A stretch of 64,000 nucleotides of DNA. It comes from Haliotis asinina (taxonomy: Eukaryota > Mollusca > Gastropoda > Lepetellida > Haliotidae). The position numbers and the translations under genes are program-made. Below the pieces are notes generated by a model. That model saw only the letters and a program-made list of their open reading frames with translations. It was not told the origin of the DNA and did no database searches. The stretch spans positions 33,377,753 through 33,441,752 of the forward strand of contig NC_090290.1 in the NCBI RefSeq assembly GCF_037392515.1. The letters are read 5' to 3'. Positions 58,586-64,000 of the stretch are shown in pieces; within the stretch, counting starts at the first letter, position 1; each line of letters begins with the position of its first letter.

Positions 58586-59224
58586 TTGTTAAACCAATCT
58601 ACATACGTAAGAAATGTGATTGCTGATGCTTATGCAAGACTCATTTCTTTCAGACGCAAAAACCCCGGCACGTTCTGGATTTGGTGTTGTGTCCCTCCAC
58701 CACCTTCTACACGGACTTCAGTACACTGCCTTTCCTAGAGATCGATGGGATGAGGTTTTGTCTGATGGTGGCTCCGTAGTACGTCCGCTCTCCGCGTAGC
58801 CCCTCGCTGACTGTACATGGAGTAGGTTTGGTGCTAGGGCCTGATTGTACAGTCAGAATGGTTGTTACAGCAACCCAGCTAGTTTAGGGTTGGCACACTT
58901 TGTGGCCCCAGTCTTTCTCAGCATCCCCAGTAGGTCCAATGCTGACTGCACTTGACTGGTAGATGTAGGTGGAAGTGTAGATAGGGCCCCCTCGTGCATT
59001 CCCTGCATGATGCTATCTATAGATGGCATAACTCAGTGTTAACCCACCATTCCGTCCTTCAGTAGGTAGTTTCCAGACAAAGCTAGTCCCGGATGGTCAC
59101 TTGGAGGGTCAGTGTACTGGCCGGCTGCGCGACCACCTGCTGGTAAAGTATTTCAATATTTCAGTTTACTATTTAGATGAAATCTTGTTTTTCACGACCC
59201 ACCATATTTGTTTTGCATTTAAAT

Positions 59225-59395
59225 CTATGGGGATCGTCGAATAACTGAATGGTTAAAGCGTTCGCTCATGATGCTCCTGACAAGCCTAATTCGATTTCTC
59301 ATGTGGGTACGGTGTGTGAAGCCAATGTTTGTTGTTTCCCACCATGATATAGCTGGAATATTGCTAAAAGCGGTGTAAAATCTACACTCACGCAG
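59225..59395 (+). repeat. tRNA-derived SINE (second copy at 60982-61152)
   Basis: Contains ataactgaatggttaaagcg, aattcgatttctcatgtggg, tgtgtgaagccaatgtttgt and atagctggaatattgctaaa. Confidence 0.75.
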
Positions 59396-59659
59396 TCAAA
59401 ATCTTTGTGGGAAGCATAAATTAGGTCAATTGTTCTTTGCCTTTTTTTAGTAGAAGCGTCGCTTATGCAAGCAACTGTTTCTTTCAAACAATTATTTGAA
59501 GAAAACATAAAATGCAATGCATCCTTGTTCAATATGACGTCTACTGCAAAGCTACAACTTGAGTTTCAGGTTTGAGCTTTCTTCACGAGTAGGCATATGT
59601 CTTGCATTTACACACACAGTAAGTACCAATAATGTAAACTATATTCACTTTACTATTAG

Positions 59660-59770
59660 GAGCGTGGATGCCATTGTCCTGGGGGCAGAATTGGACCCTG
59701 AAGTCATCCAGAGGCAGGACGACTGCCAAGAAGAAATTCCATGGACAGAAGTGGACCAACTACTCTTCTG
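59660..59770 (+). repeat. Exon-like cassette copy 3 (counterpart copy 5 at 61417)
   Basis: Acceptor-like ctattag then gagcgtggatgccattgtcc. The phase 1 frame reads AWMPLSWGQNWTLKSSRGRT and continues AKKKFHG. Copies 3 and 5 agree until 59734/61491 and then diverge; copy 5 runs into the (GGGTGT)n tract. Confidence 0.35.
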
Positions 59771-61530
59771 GAGGTAGGACAACCGTCACGATGCCGGCAG
59801 GGAGCTAGGCTGTATATATACTTAGCAGTATATATACTTAGCACTCATTATCAACGTAGTATCATTGATACGAAACGTTAAATTATCCTGTACCTTTACT
59901 ATTAGGACCATGGATACCGTCATCCTCTGGGCGGAAATGGACCCTGAAGTCCCCCAGAAGCAGGACGACTGCCAAGAAGAAGCGGACAGAAGCGGACCAA
60001 GGACTCTTCCGAAGGAACACTGTTAGGAAGGCGACAGAGGACCAGACGGGTAGGTGTTTCCAACTCTATTTGAAAGAAAATATGAGTCTCCATGAATGTT
60101 TGTTCAATATACAGTGCACACTCATTCTCTCATAGCGTACAACCATTTAGGTATAGACGAGAAAGGTTTATACTGGTTTCTGCATGTAAACGGAGTGGTA
60201 GTGTAACCTAGTAGTTCAAGTGTTGGCACGCCATGTTGAGTTCCTGTGTTCGAGTTCCCACTTAAATACTATGTCTCACACCCACTTCTGATGCCCGTCG
60301 TTGGAATATTGCCAAAAGCGGCATAAAACCACTTACTCGCTGTTGTTAAACCAATCTACATACGTAAGAAATGTGATTGCTGATGCTTATGCAAGACTCA
60401 TTTCTTTCAGACGCAAAAACCCCGGCACGTTCTGGATTTGGTGTTGTGTCCCTCCACCACCTTCTACACGGACTTCAGTACACTGCCTTTCCTAGAGATC
60501 GATGGGATGAGGTTTTGTCTGATGGTGGCTCCGTAGTACGTCCGCTCTCCGCGTAGCCCCTCGCTGACTGTACATGGAGTAGGTTTGGTGCTAGGGCCTG
60601 ATTGTACAGTCAGAATGGTTGTTACAGCAACCCAGCTAGTTTAGGGTTGGCACACTTTGTGGCCCCAGTCTTTCTCAGCATCCCCAGTAGGTCCAATGCT
60701 GACTGCACTTGACTGGTAGATGTAGGTGGAAGTGTAGATAGGGCCCCCTCGTGCATTCCCTGCATGATGCTATCTATAGATGGCATAACTCAGTGTTAAC
60801 CCACCATTCCGTCCTTCAGTAGGTAGTTTCCAGACAAAGCTAGTCCCGGATGGTCACTTGGAGGGTCAGTGTACTGGCCGGCTGCGCGACCACCTGCTGG
60901 TAAAGTATTTCAATATTTCAGTTTACTATTTAGATGAAATCTTGTTTTTCACGACCCACCATATTTGTTTTGCATTTAAATCTATGGGGATCGTCGAATA
61001 ACTGAATGGTTAAAGCGTTCGCTCATGATGCTCCTGACAAGCCTAATTCGATTTCTCATGTGGGTACGGTGTGTGAAGCCAATGTTTGTTGTTTCCCACC
61101 ATGATATAGCTGGAATATTGCTAAAAGCGGTGTAAAATCTACACTCACGCAGTCAAAATCTTTGTGGGAAGCATAAATTAGGTCAATTGTTCTTTGCCTT
61201 TTTTTAGTAGAAGCGTCGCTTATGCAAGCAACTGTTTCTTTCAAACAATTATTTGAAGAAAACATAAAATGCAATGCATCCTTGTTCAATATGACGTCTA
61301 CTGCAAAGCTACAACTTGTGTTTCAGGTTTGAGCTTTCTTCACGAGTAGGCATATGTCTTGCATTTACACACACAGTAAGTACCAATAATGTAAACTATA
61401 TTCACTTTACTATTAGGAGCGTGGATGCCATTGTCCTGGGGGCAGAATTGGACCCTGAAGTCATCCAGAGGCAGGACGACTGCCAAGAAGACCATCCTTG
61501 GACCAAGGATTCTTTTTGGGGAAGAAGGGG

Positions 61531-61634
61531 TTGGGTGTGGGTGTGGGTGTGGGTGTGGGTGTGGGTGTGGGTGTGGGTGTGGGTGTGGGTGTGGGTGTGG
61601 GTGTGGGTGTGGGTGTGGGTGTGGGTGTGGGTGT
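61531..61634 (+). repeat. (GGGTGT)n hexanucleotide tract
   Basis: About 17 nearly perfect GGGTGT units directly after cassette copy 5 and before GT-rich array B. G-triplets at a regular spacing make a quadruplex possible. Confidence 0.95.
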
Positions 61635-64000
61635 ATGCGTTGGTGTGTGTGTTGGTGTGAGTGGAGTGTGTGTGTTGGTGTGTGTTCGTCTGTGTGTGTT
61701 GGAGTGTGTTGGTATGTTGGTCTCTTGGTGTGTGTGCGTATGTGTGTTAGGGTGTGTTGGTGTGTGTGTTTGTGCGTTTGATTTTGTGTGGGTGTAGGTG
61801 CACGTGGTTGTTTGTGTTGGTGTGTCTGTCTGTGTGTTGGTGTGTTGTGTGTGTGTTGATGTGTGATTGTGCTTGGGTGTGTGTTGGTGTGTATGTGTTG
61901 GTATGTGTGTGTTGGTGTGTTTGAGTGTGATGCTCTGTTGGTGTGTTGGTTTATGTACGTATGTGTGCTAGGATGTGTTGGCGTGAGTGTTTGCGTCTTT
62001 TGGTGTGTCTTTTGGCGTGTTGGAGTGTTTGTGGGTGTGTCGATGTTGGTGTGTGAGTCTGTGTGAGTTGGTGTGTCGTGTGTGTTTTTTGTGTATGTGT
62101 GTGCTGTTGTGTTGGTGTGTTGTTGTTTCTGTTGGGGTGCGGGAGTTAATGTGGGTGACTTTGTGTGTTGGTGTGTGTGTTTTTTTTGTTTTTTTTTGTG
62201 TGTGTGTTCGTGTGTCTGTCTGTGTGTGTTGGTTTGGTGTGTGTGTTGGTGTATTGGTGTATTGGTGTGAGTGTTGGTGTGTGTTGGTGTGTCCGTCTGT
62301 ATGTGTTGGTGTGTTGTGTGTGTTCGTGTGTGTGTGTGTGTGTTGGTGAGTGAGTATTGGTGTGGGTGTTGGTTTTCGTTGGTATGCATGTATGTATTAG
62401 TTTTGGTGTGTTGTGTGTGTGAGTTTGTGTGTTGGTGTGTGCTGTTGTGTGTGTGTTGTGTGTGTGTTTGTGTGTGGGTTGGTGTGTGGATGTGTTCGTG
62501 TGTCTGTCTGTGTGTGTTGGTGTGTGTGTGGTGCTCTGTGTTGGAGTGTGTGTGTGTGTGTGTTGCTGTGTGTGTGAATGTTTCGGTGTGTCTGTCTGTG
62601 GGTGTGTTGGTGTGTCTCTGTGTGTGTATTTGTGTGTGCATGTTGGTGTGTCTGTCTGTGTGTTGTGTTTTTTTGTGAATATGTGTGTTGGTGTGAGAGT
62701 CTTATTGTGTGTTCGTGTGTGTAGGTGTGTTGGTGTGTGTGTTGGTGTGTGTCAGTTTGTCTGTGTGTATGTTGGTGTTGCAAATGTCTTGCTGTATGTG
62801 TGTGGGTGAGTGGGTTGTAGATGTGTGTGTTGATGTCGTTGTCTGTGTGTGTGTGTTGGTGTATGTGTGGGTGTTGGTGTTGGTGTTGGTGTGAGTGTTA
62901 GTGCGTGTGTGTGATGGAGTGTGTTGGTGTATGTGCATATGTGTGCTAGGGTGTATTGGTGTGGGTACTTGTGTGTGTTGATGTGTGTGTTTGTATGTCT
63001 GTGTGTATGTTGGTGTGTTGGTGTGTGTGTTGGTTCGTGGTTATGGGTCGGTGTGTTGGCGTGTGTGTTGATGTGTTGTTGTTGGTGTGTCTGTCTGTCT
63101 GTCTGTGTATTGTGTTGATGTACGTGTGGTGGTGTGTGAGTGTTGGTGTATGTGTTGGTGTGTGTTGGTGTGTCTGTGTCAGTGCTAGCGTGTTGTGTGT
63201 CTGTGTTGGTGCTGGTGTGTATGTATTGGTGTGTGTGTGTGTGTGGGGATTTTGTGTGTGTGTTTGTGTCTCTGTCTGTGAGTGTTGTCTGTGTGTGTAT
63301 GTGTTGGTGTGTGGGTGTTTGCGTGTATTGGTGTGTGTGTTTGTGCGTTTGGTTTTGTGTGGGTGTATGTGCGCGTGGTTGTGTGTGTTGGTGTGTCTGT
63401 CTGTGTGTTGGTGTGTTGTGTGTGCGTTGATGTGTGGTTGTGCTTGGGTGTGTGTTGGTGTGTATGTGTTGGTGTGAGTGTGTGTGTGTTGGTGTCTCTC
63501 TGTTGGTGCGTGTGTTGTGAGTTGGTGTGTGTGTGTTTGTGTCTCTGTGAGTGTTGGTGTGTCTTGGTGTGTGTTCTGGTGTGAGTGTGTGTGTTTGCAT
63601 CTGTGTGTTGGTGTGTTGTGTGTGAGTTGGTGTGAGTGTTTATGTGTGTTGGTGTGTGTGTGTGTGTGTCGGTGTGGGTTTGTGTGATTGTGTCGGTGTG
63701 TCTGTCTTTCTGTGTGTTGGTGTGTTGGTGTGTGTGTGTGTGTCGTGTATGTGTTTTGGGATGGCTGTGTGTGTATGCTGGTTTGTTGTGTTTGTTGGTG
63801 TGTGAATGTGGATGTGTTGGTGTGTGAGTGTTGGTATATTTGTTGGTGTCTGTTGGTGTGTGTCGGTGTGTTCGTTTCTGTCTCTGTTTCTGTTTGTGTT
63901 GGTTTGTTGTGTGTGTGTTGGTGTGTGTGCATGTGTGTTGGTGTGTTTGTGTTTTGTGTGAGTTGGTGTGTGTGTGTATTCATGTGTGTCTGTGAGTGTT
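61635..64000 (+). repeat. GT-rich degenerate array B, runs off the window end
   Basis: Same composition as array A. The shared landmark block recurs near 61729, 61950 and 62928. A separate segment of about 130 bp (tttgtgcgtttgattttgtg onwards) occurs at about 61770-61900 and again at about 63342-63475. All long Cys/Val or His/Thr frames are composition artefacts. Confidence 0.95.

Larger units (their letters stand above)
58069..61491 (+). repeat. 1,666-bp segmental duplication (two near-identical copies)
   Basis: 58069-59734 and 59826-61491 match at a constant offset of 1,757 bases. Only a few single-base differences were noticed (for example ccaagg against ccatgg near 58152/59909, and tgagtttcag against tgtgtttcag near 59563/61320). 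Each copy contains two cassettes and two SINEs. A 91-bp spacer separates the copies. Confidence 0.95.

Noticed and set aside
61340..63983. Minus-strand His/Thr-rich frames up to 433 residues and plus-strand Cys/Val-rich frames
   Set aside because: Composition of (GT)n/(CA)n repeats; no independent coding evidence.

Overview
This window is eukaryotic and almost certainly molluscan. I infer a gastropod, and the tRNA-derived and (CACT)n-tailed SINEs suggest an abalone-like species. The evidence is a multi-exon, GT-AG spliced ankyrin gene, many short interspersed elements, two DIRS-type tyrosine-recombinase retroelements, and large blocks of simple and satellite repeats. Species assignment is inference from repeat style; the intron-exon structure is read directly from the sequence.

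Region 1 (about 0.66-33.5 kb, plus strand) is one apparently complete gene for a serine/threonine-protein phosphatase 6 regulatory ankyrin-repeat subunit (ANKRD28/ANKRD44/ANKRD52 group). I could assemble 27 exons with high confidence from 4488 to the TGA at 33472-33474, plus a tentative first coding exon (825-866) just downstream of ETS, CCAAT and YY1-like promoter motifs. Every junction keeps frame, giving about 1,035 residues, close to human ANKRD28. Introns carry an internally deleted DIRS-like element nested in an older repeat (intron 3), a larger decayed DIRS-like element with gag-, RNase H- and recombinase-related reading frames (intron 14), minisatellites of 49 bp and about 58 bp, several SINEs, a second copy of the 1.3-1.7 kb dispersed repeat (intron 22), and a perfect 163-bp palindrome eight bases inside intron 26.

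Region 2 (33.5-49.8 kb) holds the 3' untranslated or downstream area of that gene. It contains a 33-bp minisatellite, CT and AT microsatellites, SINEs, a 3.4-kb degenerate GT-rich array (43.1-46.6 kb), and three short exon-like segments (38838, 47816, 48484). Their phases agree with each other and with a cryptic donor in the last ankyrin exon. They may be an alternative 3' end or pieces of an unrecognised gene.

Region 3 (49.85-56.5 kb) is a satellite with a 30-bp unit. It includes a five-copy 108-bp higher-order repeat and flips orientation at about 54.92 kb. Region 4 (56.5-61.5 kb) is segmentally duplicated sequence: a 94-bp satellite patch copied between 63-bp direct repeats, an exon-like cassette present five times, and a near-identical 1,666-bp duplication. 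Region 5 (61.53 kb to the end) is a (GGGTGT)n tract running into a second GT-rich array that shares recurring landmark sequences with the first. The long reading frames in regions 3 and 5 are by-products of repeat periodicity and I do not call them genes.
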